A stretch of DNA of 64,000 bases from an uncultured Paracoccaceae bacterium (GCA_937146765.1 CAKZRP010000020.1:62001-126000), one strand, 5' to 3'; shown: positions 52,832 to 61,783, numbered from the stretch's first letter. Numbers and translations: made by a program. Notes: generated by a model from the letters alone, not told the origin.

Positions 52832-54223
52832 ATGGATCAGGATCTCGTCCCGGAGGCGGTGCAGAGCACTGTGCAGGAGCTGCTGGCGCTGGTCGAGGAC
52901 TACTGGAGCCTGGTGATGACGCCGGGCTGGCGGCAGTATCAGGTCCTGATCGTCCTTGGGCTGATCCTTTGTGCGTTGGTGATGGCGCGTCTCACGCGGA
53001 CGCGCTGGGACGACTGGGCGCGGGCGCGCGAGGGCTGGCCGAAATGGCGCCTGCGTCTCCTGGTGCAGATGCTGCGGCGGCTGACGCTGATCTATTTCAC
53101 CAGTTTCGCCTGGCTGGTCTATGCGGTGATGCGGGAGGCCACCTGGCCATCGCGCAGCTATCTGATCGGGGCGGCGGCAAAGTTGGCAGCGGCCTGGCTC
53201 GCCATCGCCTTTCTGTCCCGGTTCATTTCCAATCCCTCACTGCGCAAACTCGCCACCTGGCTCCTGTGGGGCTATGCGACACTGGCGGTGTTCAATCTGG
53301 TTGATGATGCGGCCAAGGTCTTGGATTCCGTGGCCTTTGATCTTGGCAGCTGGCATCTGTCGCTGCTGGTGGTGCTGAAGGCCGTGGTGATGGCCACGGC
53401 CTTGCTGACGATCGCCCGCATGGGCTCCGGGCTGGCGGAGCGGGGGCTGCGCAGCAACGAGGACCTGTCACCCTCGATGCAGGTGCTGGCCGGAAAGGCG
53501 GTGCAGGTGCTGCTTTACGGGATCGCCTTCATCATCGTGATCCGCTCGGTCGGATTTGATCTCACCGGGCTGGCGGTGCTGTCGGGGGCGATCGGCGTCG
53601 GCATTGGCTTCGGCCTGCAAAAGGTGGTCTCGAACCTTGTCTCCGGCATCATCATCCTGATGGACCGTTCTATCAAGCCGGGCGATGTGATTTCGCTGGG
53701 CGATACCTTCGGCTGGATCAATGCGCTGGGCGCTCGCTATGTCTCCGTGGTGACGCGGGACGGCAAGGAATACCTCATTCCGAACGAGGATCTCATCACG
53801 TCGCAGGTGGTGAACTGGTCGCATTCCAACCGCTTCGTGCGGCTCGATATCCACTTTGGCACCAGTTACGATGATGACCCGCATGAGGTGCGCCGTATCG
53901 CGATCGAGGCCACCAGGGCGGTTTCCAGGGTGCTCGACGGCCCCGGTCACGCGCCGGTGTGCCATATCGTCGGCTTTGGTGACAGTAGCGTGGACTATGT
54001 GCTGCGATTCTGGATCGATGACCCGACCGGGGGCCTGACCAACATACGCGGCAACGTGTTTCTGGCGCTCTGGGATGCCTTCAAGCGGCAGGGAATTTCC
54101 ATCCCCTTCCCGCAGCGCGAGGTGCGGGTTCTCAACGCCAGCCTGCCGGTTGCGATGGAGACGGAAGGGGCGGCGCGCAACGGTGCGTCAGAGCCTCGCG
54201 GCGCTGCGGCGAAGCTCGATTGA
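52832..54223 (+). CDS. Mechanosensitive ion channel, MscS family
   Basis: A 463-residue channel protein with an N-terminal extension of about four helices before the MscS core. The pore helix with its glycine/alanine packing and following beta domain start is LSGAIGVGIGFGLQKVVSN at about residues 250-270, then GIIILMDRSIKPGDVI, the typical MscS sequence, and a cytoplasmic cage to about 440. Opens on membrane tension to release solutes after osmotic downshift. The start at 52832 has GGGAGG upstream; earlier in-frame codons lack one. Confidence 0.92.
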   Translation: MDQDLVPEAVQSTVQELLALVEDYWSLVMTPGWRQYQVLIVLGLILCALVMARLTRTRWDDWARAREGWPKWRLRLLVQMLRRLTLIYFTSFAWLVYAVMREATWPSRSYLIGAAAKLAAAWLAIAFLSRFISNPSLRKLATWLLWGYATLAVFNLVDDAAKVLDSVAFDLGSWHLSLLVVLKAVVMATALLTIARMGSGLAERGLRSNEDLSPSMQVLAGKAVQVLLYGIAFIIVIRSVGFDLTGLAVLSGAIGVGIGFGLQKVVSNLVSGIIILMDRSIKPGDVISLGDTFGWINALGARYVSVVTRDGKEYLIPNEDLITSQVVNWSHSNRFVRLDIHFGTSYDDDPHEVRRIAIEATRAVSRVLDGPGHAPVCHIVGFGDSSVDYVLRFWIDDPTGGLTNIRGNVFLALWDAFKRQGISIPFPQREVRVLNASLPVAMETEGAARNGASEPRGAAAKLD

Positions 54224-54297
54224 AAACGCCCCCCGTCCTTGCTACATTTAAAAGGACCCCAGCGCCGGGGGACTGGCGGCGCGCAGCAAGGAGGACA

Positions 54298-54354
54298 ATG
54301 TCCTGTCAACCCACTCTCAGGCCGCTTTGGCCGTCCCGTCCGGAGCAGTCGTAA
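54298..54354 (+). CDS. Possible 18-residue leader peptide coupled to rsfS
   Basis: An ATG at 54298, only three bases past AAGGAGG (54288-54294), opens an 18-codon frame (MSCQPTLRPLWPSRPEQS) whose TAA overlaps the annotated rsfS ATG (TAATG at 54352-54356). This would couple translation of the two. The close ribosome-binding spacing is against it; the same site sits eight bases before a CTG (54303) in the rsfS frame, so a longer RsfS is the rival reading. Confidence 0.35.
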   Translation: MSCQPTLRPLWPSRPEQS

Positions 54355-54716
54355 TGGCCGCCACCGCACCTCATACGTTCAGCAGCGAAGATCTGTTGAA
54401 ACGCATCCTTTCCTCTCTCGATGAAGACAAGGCCGAAGATGTCACGCAGATCGACCTGCGGGGCAAGACCTCCATTGGCGATTACATGGTCGTGGCTTCC
54501 GGCCGGTCGACCCGTCAGGTGGCGGCCATGTCCGAGAAACTGACCGAGAAGCTGAAGCAGGATTTCGGCATTTCCTGCAAGGTCGAGGGCAAGAATACTG
54601 GTGACTGGGTTCTGATCGATACCGGTGATGTCATCGTGCATATCTTCCGTCCGGAAGTGCGCGAGTTCTACCAGATCGAGAAGATGTGGCTGCCCGCAGG
54701 CGCTGTCGCCAGCTGA
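54354..54716 (+). CDS. rsfS: Ribosomal silencing factor RsfS
   Basis: A 120-residue (from this ATG) protein that binds ribosomal protein uL14 and blocks subunit joining when nutrients are short. The family core is complete: DVTQIDLRGKTSIGDYMVVASGRSTRQV, GDWVLIDTGDVIVHIFRPEVREFYQIEKMW. The start is not settled: ATG 54354, TTG 54327 and CTG 54303 are all in frame, and the best ribosome-binding site (AAGGAGG at 54288-54294) is best placed for 54303. Confidence 0.93.
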   Translation: MAATAPHTFSSEDLLKRILSSLDEDKAEDVTQIDLRGKTSIGDYMVVASGRSTRQVAAMSEKLTEKLKQDFGISCKVEGKNTGDWVLIDTGDVIVHIFRPEVREFYQIEKMWLPAGAVAS

Positions 54717-54844
54717 GGCTGTTCTGTTCGAGGATCCTGAGGGGTCGGGCATTGGCCTGACCCATCCTTCCCTTTGCGCCACGCCTGCGTGGCTCTCTGC
54801 GCGATCCTCGCCCTCTCCTCCCTCTCCTTGCGGGGATATCCTCC

Positions 54845-55315
54845 ATGCGTGTTCATATCTGTGCGGTCGGGCGGTTGCGTGTCGGCCCGGAAAAGACCTT
54901 GATCGATGACTACCTCGAGCGTTTCGACCGCACAGGGCGGGCGCTGGGCCTTGGGCCTGCACGGGTGGTCGAGGTCGATGACAAGAAGAACGCTGGCATG
55001 GGGGCGGAAGCGGATCTCTTGCGCAAGTCCTTGCCCAGGGGGGCGGTGATCTGCACTCTGGACGAACGTGGCAAGGTGATCTCCTCTCCCGATCTTGCCG
55101 ACCGCATGGCTGGTTGGCGCGACAGCGGGCGGCAGGACCTTGCGCTGATCATCGGCGGTGCGGATGGCATTGACCCCGCGTTGCGCGCCGAGGCGGATTT
55201 TTCCATTTCCTTTGGCAAGATGGTCTGGCCGCATATGCTGGTGCGGGTGATGCTGGCCGAACAGATCTATCGCGCCGCCACCATCCTCTCCGGCAGCCCC
55301 TATCACCGCGTCTGA
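54845..55315 (+). CDS. rlmH: 23S rRNA (pseudouridine1915-N3)-methyltransferase RlmH
   Basis: A 156-residue SPOUT methyltransferase. The trefoil-knot cofactor site is formed by LIIGGADGI and the C-terminal FGKMVWPHMLVRVMLAEQIYRA, ending GSPYHR as in the family. Modifies helix 69 of 23S rRNA. It follows rsfS, its usual neighbour, after 128 bases. Confidence 0.96.
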   Translation: MRVHICAVGRLRVGPEKTLIDDYLERFDRTGRALGLGPARVVEVDDKKNAGMGAEADLLRKSLPRGAVICTLDERGKVISSPDLADRMAGWRDSGRQDLALIIGGADGIDPALRAEADFSISFGKMVWPHMLVRVMLAEQIYRAATILSGSPYHRV

Positions 55316-55324
55316 CGCGTGACC

Positions 55325-56047
55325 TCAGGGCCCTGGCTGGGTGAACCCGACCGGTTGCGCCTGCATCAGGATGCGCCGCGAACGGGACACGAACTCGCGG
55401 CGATAAAGCACTGCGAGGGTGATGATAGTGGCGAGGATCAATGCCTGGGGGCCCGCCAGCCAGGCCAGCCCGGCCAGTGAGAAATAGGTCGACCGCAGCC
55501 CCCGGTTGAAGCTTCGCGCTGCGGTGATGTTGATCTCGGCCGCCTGGCTTGCCCGCGGATAGGCGCGCGCGTCTTCAGGATCGCTGGGCACCGCGGCCAT
55601 CAGTACCGAGCAATAGCCGAACAGCCGATGCGACCAGACGAAGCTGAGGAAGGCATTGGTCAGGAAGATCAGCACCAGAAGAATTTTGATCTCCCAGACG
55701 AAATGCGGTGTCTTGGCCAGCGCCAGGTCTTGTGCCACGCCCGCCAGTTGATCGGTATTGCCGATCAGCGCCAGACCGCCGCCGAGCGCCAGCATCGTGG
55801 CCGAGGCAAAGAAGGCCGTAGCTTGGCGCAGCGAGGAAATCACCTGCGAATCAAAGATGCGCGGGTTGCGGTTGACCATCTCGCGCATCCATTCCCGCCG
55901 GAAGTCCGCCATCAGCGAAGAGGTTGAAGGCCGCGTCTTGCTTGGATTTTCGATCCGCCAGCCGATCCAGAGCCAGCCCAGCACAAAGCAGGTCAGGGCT
56001 ATGAAATCCCACAAGGAAAAGCTGTTGAGGCGGTCGATCCAGATCAT
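55325..56047 (-). CDS. DUF599 family membrane protein
   Basis: A 240-residue protein with about four helices (12-32, 77-98, 117-140, 190-220), matching DUF599 by its WDFIALTCFVLGWLWIGW opening and the AARSFNRGLRSTYFSLAGLAW segment. Function unknown. Convergent with rlmH, nine bases from its stop, and divergent from glcD. Confidence 0.8.
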   Translation of the reverse strand: MIWIDRLNSFSLWDFIALTCFVLGWLWIGWRIENPSKTRPSTSSLMADFRREWMREMVNRNPRIFDSQVISSLRQATAFFASATMLALGGGLALIGNTDQLAGVAQDLALAKTPHFVWEIKILLVLIFLTNAFLSFVWSHRLFGYCSVLMAAVPSDPEDARAYPRASQAAEINITAARSFNRGLRSTYFSLAGLAWLAGPQALILATIITLAVLYRREFVSRSRRILMQAQPVGFTQPGP

Positions 56048-56128
56048 GTGCCTAACCTAGACGGGAGACTCTCCCCTTGCCAGCGGGAAAAAATTGGTAA
56101 TATTATTTTACCAAAGAGGAGAGCCCGC

Positions 56129-57577
56129 ATGGAGATGCCACCCCCCAATGCCGCCATCCTGGCCAGAAAGGTCGAGTTGATCCAAAAGCTCAGCCAGGTT
56201 CTGCCATCCGACGCGATCATCTCGGATGAGGCGGAAACCCGCGCCTATGAATGTGACGCGCTGACCGCCTATCGCTGCCCGCCGATGCTGGCGGTGCTGC
56301 CCCGCTCGACCGAGGAGGTGGCGGGCGTCTTGCGCATCTGTCACGAGATGGGCGTGCCAGTGGTTCCGCGCGGGGCCGGGACCTCGCTGGCGGGCGGCGC
56401 GCTGCCGACGGCGGATTGTGTGATCCTCGGCGTGGCGCGGATTAGCGCGGTTCTGGAGACCGATTACGACAATCGCATCATCCGGGTGCAGACCGGGCGC
56501 ACCAATCTCTCGGTTTCGGGCGCGGTAGAGGCGGAGGAGTTCTTTTACGCCCCCGACCCCTCGTCGCAACTGGCCTGCGCGATTGCCGGCAATATCGCGA
56601 TGAACTCCGGCGGGGCGCATTGTCTGAAGTATGGCGTGACGACCAACAATCTGATGGGCGTGACGCTGGTGATGATGGATGGCACCGTGGTGGAGATCGG
56701 CGGCGCGCATCTGGATGCGGGCGGCCTTGATCTGCTGGGGGTGATCTGTGGCAGCGAAGGGCAGCTGGGCGTGGTGACCGAGGCGACCCTGCGCATTCTG
56801 CGCAAACCCGAAGGGGCGCGGCCGGTGCTGATCGCCTTTGACAGCAACGAGGTGGCGGGGGCCTGTGTCTCCGACATCATCAAGGCGGGGGTTCTGCCCG
56901 TCGCAATCGAATTTATGGACCGCCCTTGCATCGAGGCTTGCGAGGCCTTTGCTAAGGCGGGCTATCCGATGTGCGAGGCCTTGTTGATCATCGAGGTCGA
57001 AGGCGCGGAGGCGGAGATCGTCCATCAGCTGCGCCTGATCGCCGAGATCGCCCGCCGTCACAACCCGGTTGAACTGCGCGAGGCCCGCGATGCGGATGAG
57101 GCGGCGCGGATCTGGCTTGGACGCAAGTCGGCCTTTGGAGCCATGGGGCAGATCAACGATTACATGTGTCTCGATGGCACTATTCCCGTCTCGGCCCTGC
57201 CCTTGGTGCTGCGCCGGATCGGCGAGATGAGCGATGAATTTGGTCTCAAGGTCGCCAATGTGTTCCATGCGGGCGACGGCAATATGCACCCGCTCATCCT
57301 GTTTGATGCCAATAAGCCCGGCGATCTGGAGCTCTGTGAGGCCTTTGGCGCCGAGATCCTGAAGCTCTGCGTTGAGGTGGGCGGCTGTCTGACCGGAGAG
57401 CATGGCGTGGGCATCGAAAAGCGTGATCTGATGCTGCACCAATATGGGGTGGGCGATATCGAGGCGCAGTTGCGGGTGAAAGATGTGTTTGACCCGAAGT
57501 GGCTGCTGAACCCGGCCAAGGTGTTTCCACTGTCGACCACGGAGGCGCGCCGTGGTGCCGTGCTGGCGGCGGAGTGA
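56129..57577 (+). CDS. glcD: Glycolate oxidase FAD subunit
   Basis: A 482-residue FAD-linked oxidase (PCMH type). The FAD fold spans about 40-225 (VPVVPRGAGTSLAGGALP, DPSSQLACAIAGNIAMNSGG); the C-terminal cap holds FHAGDGNMHPLI and GCLTGEHGVGIEKRD, which bind FAD and the 2-hydroxyacid. With GlcE and GlcF it oxidises glycolate to glyoxylate and passes electrons to the quinone pool. The start at 56129 follows AGAGGAGA. Confidence 0.95.
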   Translation: MEMPPPNAAILARKVELIQKLSQVLPSDAIISDEAETRAYECDALTAYRCPPMLAVLPRSTEEVAGVLRICHEMGVPVVPRGAGTSLAGGALPTADCVILGVARISAVLETDYDNRIIRVQTGRTNLSVSGAVEAEEFFYAPDPSSQLACAIAGNIAMNSGGAHCLKYGVTTNNLMGVTLVMMDGTVVEIGGAHLDAGGLDLLGVICGSEGQLGVVTEATLRILRKPEGARPVLIAFDSNEVAGACVSDIIKAGVLPVAIEFMDRPCIEACEAFAKAGYPMCEALLIIEVEGAEAEIVHQLRLIAEIARRHNPVELREARDADEAARIWLGRKSAFGAMGQINDYMCLDGTIPVSALPLVLRRIGEMSDEFGLKVANVFHAGDGNMHPLILFDANKPGDLELCEAFGAEILKLCVEVGGCLTGEHGVGIEKRDLMLHQYGVGDIEAQLRVKDVFDPKWLLNPAKVFPLSTTEARRGAVLAAE

Positions 57578-57589
57578 CGAGGTTATGGG

Positions 57590-57643
57590 TCCGGACTTGG
57601 GGGCTTTGCCCCCAAACCCCCAGGATATTTGGGAAAAGATGAA
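57590..57643 (+). repeat. Intergenic repeat element between glcD and glcE
   Basis: GGGGGCTTTGCCCCCAAACCCCCAGGATATTTGGGAAAAGATGAA region: a GGGGGC/GCCCCC hairpin followed by a fixed-looking tail. Near-identical GC-hairpin-plus-ATATTTGG...GATGAA units recur between genes in roseobacter genomes as I recall; only this copy is seen in the window. Its 3' end merges with the glcE ribosome-binding and start region. Confidence 0.6.
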
Positions 57644-58729
57644 ATGATGACACCGCAGACAGAGGCTGAACTGGCGGAGATTGTTGCGGGGGCTGAGGGG
57701 TCCTTGCGCATTCAAGGGGGCGGCACGCGGGGAATCGCGGGCGCAGGCGAGGGTCTGAGCACCGCGAAACTGTCAGGCGTGACGCTTTATGAGCCGGGTT
57801 CGCTGACCCTGGTGGTGCAGGCGGGCACGCCGGTGGCTGAGGTGGAGGCTCTGTTGGCGTCGGAAGGCCAGCAGCTGGCTTTTGAGCCGATGGATCACCG
57901 GGGGCTGATGGGCACCTCTGGCGTGCCGACCATGGGGGGCGTTTTTGCCGCCAATGTCTCGGGGCCGCGGCGGATCCAAGCAGGGGCGGCGCGGGATTTC
58001 CTGTTGGGGGTGCGCTTTGTCGATGGGCGCGGCGAAGTGCTGCGCAATGGCGGGCGGGTGATGAAGAATGTCACCGGCTATGATCTGGTGAAGCTGATGG
58101 CGGGGGCGCATGGCACCTTGGGGGTGCTGTCTGAGGTTTCGCTGAAGGTGCTGCCGGTGCCGGAGGTGGTCTCGACCCTGACGGTCTCGGGCTGCGATTT
58201 GGCGCAGGGGATTGCGGTCCTGTCGGCGGCTTTGGGTTCGCCCTTTGACGTGACAGGGGCGGCCTATGATCCGGCGGCTCAGGTGGCCTATGTGCGCCTG
58301 CAGGGGTTTGCGGATTCGGTGGCCTATCGCGCTGGGCAGTTGACCAAGGCGCTTGCGCGGTTTGGTGAGGTGGAGCTGGTCGAGGAAAGCGCGTCGCTTT
58401 GGCAGGGTATTCGCGATGTCAGCGCCTTGGCGGGGCAGGCGGGCGATGTCTGGCGGATCTCCGTCAAACCCTCGGACGCGGTTACGCTGATCCCGAGTTT
58501 GGGGGCGGTGCGGACCTTTTGCGATTGGGGTGGCGGTCTCGTTTGGGCGTTGATGCCCGCGGGCAGCGACCTTCGGGCCAAGATGAAAGTGCCCGGTCAT
58601 GCGACCCTTGTGCGGGGGGAGGGGCAAGCGCGGTTTCATCCGGAGCCTGCGCCCCTGGCAGCGATATCCGCCGGGCTCAGAGCGCAATTTGATCCGCGAG
58701 GGATCCTCAATCCGGGGTTGATGAGGTAA
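57644..58729 (+). CDS. glcE: Glycolate oxidase subunit GlcE
   Basis: A 361-residue FAD-binding subunit related to GlcD but shorter: GGGTRG near residues 27-32, TVPTMGGVFAANVSGPRRIQAGAARDFLLG and NVTGYDLVKLMAGAHGTLGVL are the FAD-binding blocks. Two adjacent ATGs (57644, 57647) could serve as start. Sits between glcD and glcF; all three are needed for activity in E. coli. Confidence 0.94.
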   Translation: MMTPQTEAELAEIVAGAEGSLRIQGGGTRGIAGAGEGLSTAKLSGVTLYEPGSLTLVVQAGTPVAEVEALLASEGQQLAFEPMDHRGLMGTSGVPTMGGVFAANVSGPRRIQAGAARDFLLGVRFVDGRGEVLRNGGRVMKNVTGYDLVKLMAGAHGTLGVLSEVSLKVLPVPEVVSTLTVSGCDLAQGIAVLSAALGSPFDVTGAAYDPAAQVAYVRLQGFADSVAYRAGQLTKALARFGEVELVEESASLWQGIRDVSALAGQAGDVWRISVKPSDAVTLIPSLGAVRTFCDWGGGLVWALMPAGSDLRAKMKVPGHATLVRGEGQARFHPEPAPLAAISAGLRAQFDPRGILNPGLMR

Positions 58730-58733
58730 AGAC

Positions 58734-60053
58734 ATGCAGACGACATTTACCGAAGACCAGCTGCGCGATCCCGGCACCGCGCGCGCCAATGAGATCCTGC
58801 GCTCCTGCGTGCATTGCGGGTTTTGCACCGCGACCTGCCCGACCTATCAGGTGCTGGGCGATGAGCTCGACAGCCCGCGCGGCCGGATCTATCTGATCAA
58901 GGATATGCTGGAAAACCAGCGGGTTCCGGATGCCAAGACGGTGAAGCATATCGACCGCTGCCTCTCGTGCCTGTCCTGCATGACCACCTGCCCCTCGGGC
59001 GTGCATTACATGCATCTGGTGGACCATGCGCGCGCCTATATCGACAAGCATTACCAGCGGCCCTTTGGCGATCGTGCCCTGCGTTGGCTTTTGGCGCGCA
59101 TCCTGCCCTATCCGACGCGGTTCCGGCTGGCGCTCCTTGGGGCCAAGATCGCGCGGCCTTTCAAGGGGGTGATGCCGGATGCCCGGTTGCGTGCAATGCT
59201 GGAGATGGCGCCTAAGGTGATCCCGCCGGTCAGCCGCAATGACGATCCGCAGAGCTTTGCTCCCGAAGGTGCGCGCGTGAAGCGTGTGGCACTGATGACC
59301 GGCTGCGCGCAAAAGGCGCTCAACACCGATATCAACGACGCGACTATCCGCCTGCTGCGTCGCTTGGGCTGCGAGGTGGTGGTGGCCGAAGGCGCAGGCT
59401 GTTGCGGCGCGCTGACCCATCATATGGGGCGCGAAGAGGAAAGCCACGCGGCGGCGGCCAAGAACATCCGTGCCTGGATGGCGGAGAAGACTGGCAAGGG
59501 GCTCGACGCCATTGTCATCAATACCTCCGGCTGCGGCACCACGGTGAAGGACTACGGCCATATGTTCCGCAATGATCCTCTCTCGGCGGATGCGGCGGTG
59601 GTCTCTGGGCTCGCGATGGATATTTCCGAGCTGGTCATGCAGTTGGACTTGCCGGAAGGCGCAGACAAGGGGCTGACCGTGGCCTATCACGCGGCCTGCT
59701 CGCTCCAGCATGGGCAAAAGATCAAGACCCACCCCAAGACGCTGCTAAAACGCGCTGGCTTTACCGTGGTGGAGCCTGCAGACAGTCACCTTTGCTGTGG
59801 CTCGGCCGGCACCTATAACCTGTTGCAGCCGGAGATTTCTGCCGAGTTGAAGGCGCGCAAGGTCCGCACGCTTGAGGCCAAGAACCCCGATATCATCGCG
59901 GCCGGCAATATTGGCTGCATGATGCAGATCGGCTCTGCCGCATCGGTGCCGATCGTCCATACGGTCGAGCTGCTGGACTGGGCCACCGGTGGCCCAAAGC
60001 CGCCGACGATGGAGCGGACGCCCGGTGCCGCTCCGGTTCCGATCTTGCGCTGA
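58734..60053 (+). CDS. glcF: Glycolate oxidase iron-sulfur subunit
   Basis: A 439-residue protein with two 4Fe-4S motifs, CVHCGFCTATCP near residues 23-34 and CLSCLSCMTTCP near 77-88, then two cysteine-rich CCG domains (GCCGALTHHMG and CCGSAGTYNLL). Carries electrons from GlcDE toward the respiratory chain. Four bases after glcE. Confidence 0.95.
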   Translation: MQTTFTEDQLRDPGTARANEILRSCVHCGFCTATCPTYQVLGDELDSPRGRIYLIKDMLENQRVPDAKTVKHIDRCLSCLSCMTTCPSGVHYMHLVDHARAYIDKHYQRPFGDRALRWLLARILPYPTRFRLALLGAKIARPFKGVMPDARLRAMLEMAPKVIPPVSRNDDPQSFAPEGARVKRVALMTGCAQKALNTDINDATIRLLRRLGCEVVVAEGAGCCGALTHHMGREEESHAAAAKNIRAWMAEKTGKGLDAIVINTSGCGTTVKDYGHMFRNDPLSADAAVVSGLAMDISELVMQLDLPEGADKGLTVAYHAACSLQHGQKIKTHPKTLLKRAGFTVVEPADSHLCCGSAGTYNLLQPEISAELKARKVRTLEAKNPDIIAAGNIGCMMQIGSAASVPIVHTVELLDWATGGPKPPTMERTPGAAPVPILR

Positions 60054-60150
60054 TCCTGCGCAAACGGCATCACGGGGGGAGATGGGCGACTCGCGGCGGC
60101 GCGCGTGCCTCAAATTCGCCTCAGGGGTCTGCCAGACTGCGGCGCGGGGA

Positions 60151-61005
60151 ATGTGGAGGGTGCCTGTGCTGCAATTCATGCGACGGTTTGTGGGTCTGGC
60201 CCTGTGTGGCTTCGCCACGGCAGCGGTGGGGGATGTCTCCGGACAAGGACTGGACAGCCGCTTGCGGAGCCTGGAAACCACCGATGCTGGCCGTGATTGG
60301 GAAGCGGTCGGTCGGCTCGATCGCAAGGGGGTGGGCTTTTGCACCGGCGCGCTGATCGCACCGGATCTCGTCCTGACTGCGGCGCATTGCCTCTTCGACA
60401 AGAAGAGCCTGAAGCCGATTGATCCCACCACCATCGAATTTCTCGCGGGCTGGCGCAATGGCCGGGCCTCGGCCTACCGTGCCGTCAAACGTGCGGTGGT
60501 GCATCCGTCCTATGTCTATGATGGCACCCTCTCGCCCAATCGGGTGCGCAACGACATTGCCCTGCTCCAGCTGCAACGCCCGATCCGCAACACCACAGTG
60601 ACCCCGTTTGAAACCGATGCCCGCCCGAAGAAAGGCGCTCGCGTTGGAGTGGTCTCTTATGCCCATGACAGATCCGAGGTGCCGTCATTGCAGGAGGTCT
60701 GTTCGGTCATCACCCGCCAGGAAGGGGTTCTGGTGATGTCCTGCGATGTGGATTTCGGTTCTTCCGGGGCACCGGTGTTCAGTTTTGAGGGGGACCGCCC
60801 CCGGATTGTCTCGGTTGTTTCGGCCAAGGCCCGGGTGGAAGGGAAACCCGTTTCGCTGGGCGCCTCGCTGGCGGATGAATTGGCGCTGCTGGAGGCGCAG
60901 CTCACCGGAACGCTTACGGGGAGCGGAATGCCAACCGGCGTCGGCAGGGTACAGGTGGGGGATCCGCGCCGCAGCGACATGGGCGCGAAATTCATCCGAA
61001 ACTGA
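60151..61005 (+). CDS. Trypsin-like serine protease, exported
   Basis: A 284-residue S1 protease (from the ATG at 60151) with a signal-like segment (FVGLALCGFATAAVG). The catalytic triad is H79 in LTAAHC, D135 in RNDIALLQL and S205 in DFGSSGAP; note G-S-S-G-A instead of G-D-S-G-G, so the specificity region is changed. The start is uncertain: GTG 60166 has GGAGG six bases upstream, and ATG 60178 is also possible; all keep the signal peptide. Likely periplasmic. The target is unknown. Confidence 0.83.
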   Translation: MWRVPVLQFMRRFVGLALCGFATAAVGDVSGQGLDSRLRSLETTDAGRDWEAVGRLDRKGVGFCTGALIAPDLVLTAAHCLFDKKSLKPIDPTTIEFLAGWRNGRASAYRAVKRAVVHPSYVYDGTLSPNRVRNDIALLQLQRPIRNTTVTPFETDARPKKGARVGVVSYAHDRSEVPSLQEVCSVITRQEGVLVMSCDVDFGSSGAPVFSFEGDRPRIVSVVSAKARVEGKPVSLGASLADELALLEAQLTGTLTGSGMPTGVGRVQVGDPRRSDMGAKFIRN

Positions 61006-61014
61006 CCCTTACCT

Positions 61015-61045
61015 CTTGAAACAGGACAGGGCTTTCATATCTCGG
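61015..61045 (+). promoter_or_regulatory. Candidate heat-shock (RpoH) promoter for hsp20
   Basis: CTTGAA (61015-61020) and CATATCTCGG (61036-61045), 17 bases between CTTG and the -10, close to the alphaproteobacterial heat-shock promoter pattern with one mismatch. The predicted leader is about 95 bases. Confidence 0.45.
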
Positions 61046-61147
61046 TGTGGTCCGGGGCGCCTCTGATTGGGTCCCGGCGGCACAACCGGCCCGTCCCGCG
61101 AAGGGAGGGCTTCATAGCAGTTAATCGCTCTAGGATGAGGATGAACC

Positions 61148-61615
61148 ATGCGTACGTTTGATTTTGCCCCGCTGCACCGCGCCACCGTCGGTTTCGACCA
61201 GATTGCCGACCTGATGGACCGCGTGATGAGCTCCGACCTGCAGCAGTCCAGCTACCCTCCCTACAATATCGAAAAGACCGCTGATGATGCCTATCGCATC
61301 TCTATCGCCGTCGCCGGCTTCTCCGAGGCCGAGCTGAACGTCGAGGTCAAAGACCATGCGCTTGTCGTTTCTGCCCGCAAGGCGGAAGACGCCGAAGGGC
61401 GCACCTATCTGCATCGCGGTATTGCCACCCGCGCGTTCGAGCGGCGGTTCACCCTCGCCGATCACGTGCGTGTGGAAGGCGCGAGCCATGTGGATGGGAT
61501 GCTGAACATAGATCTCGTCCGTGAAGTTCCGGAGGCGCTGAAACCGCGCCGGATCGAGATTGCCTCCGGCGTGACGGCACGCCCCAAGGAAATCTCCGCT
61601 TCCGCAGTGAACTGA
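61148..61615 (+). CDS. Small heat-shock protein (Hsp20/IbpA type)
   Basis: A 155-residue chaperone. The alpha-crystallin domain spans about 38-130 (YPPYNIEKTADDAYRISIAVAGF, the A-x-x-x-x-G-V-L-like end here being DGMLNIDLVREVPEALKPRRIEI). N-terminal RTFDFAPLHRATVGFDQI is typical of class A IbpA-like proteins. Holds unfolded proteins in the cytoplasm. AGGA lies six bases before the ATG; the long leader may act as a thermosensor. Confidence 0.92.
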   Translation: MRTFDFAPLHRATVGFDQIADLMDRVMSSDLQQSSYPPYNIEKTADDAYRISIAVAGFSEAELNVEVKDHALVVSARKAEDAEGRTYLHRGIATRAFERRFTLADHVRVEGASHVDGMLNIDLVREVPEALKPRRIEIASGVTARPKEISASAVN

Positions 61616-61664
61616 GACCGGACACCCGCCTTCCTCCCCGGGGCACTCTTGCCCTGTTTGCATC

Positions 61665-61694
61665 GCCTCCGGCCAATTGCCGGGGGCGTTTTTC
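61665..61694 (+). terminator. Rho-independent terminator of hsp20
   Basis: A 9-pair stem (61665-61673 with 61679-61687, one G-T pair) followed by GTTTTTCG. Confidence 0.8.
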
Positions 61695-61733
61695 GTGTGT
61701 GTTGCGGATGTTTGCTGTGGATTTTACGTTTCC

Positions 61734-61746
61734 TTACCAATCGGTA
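61734..61746. promoter_or_regulatory. Candidate operator of the TetR gene
   Basis: TACCAATCGGTA inside TTACCAATCGGTAGA, an imperfect inverted repeat of the length and style bound by TetR proteins, about 40 bases before the TetR start. Binding by this regulator is inferred. Confidence 0.4.
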
Positions 61747-61783
61747 GATTGCGACTCCGTGTGACTGCTGAAAAGATCGGTGC

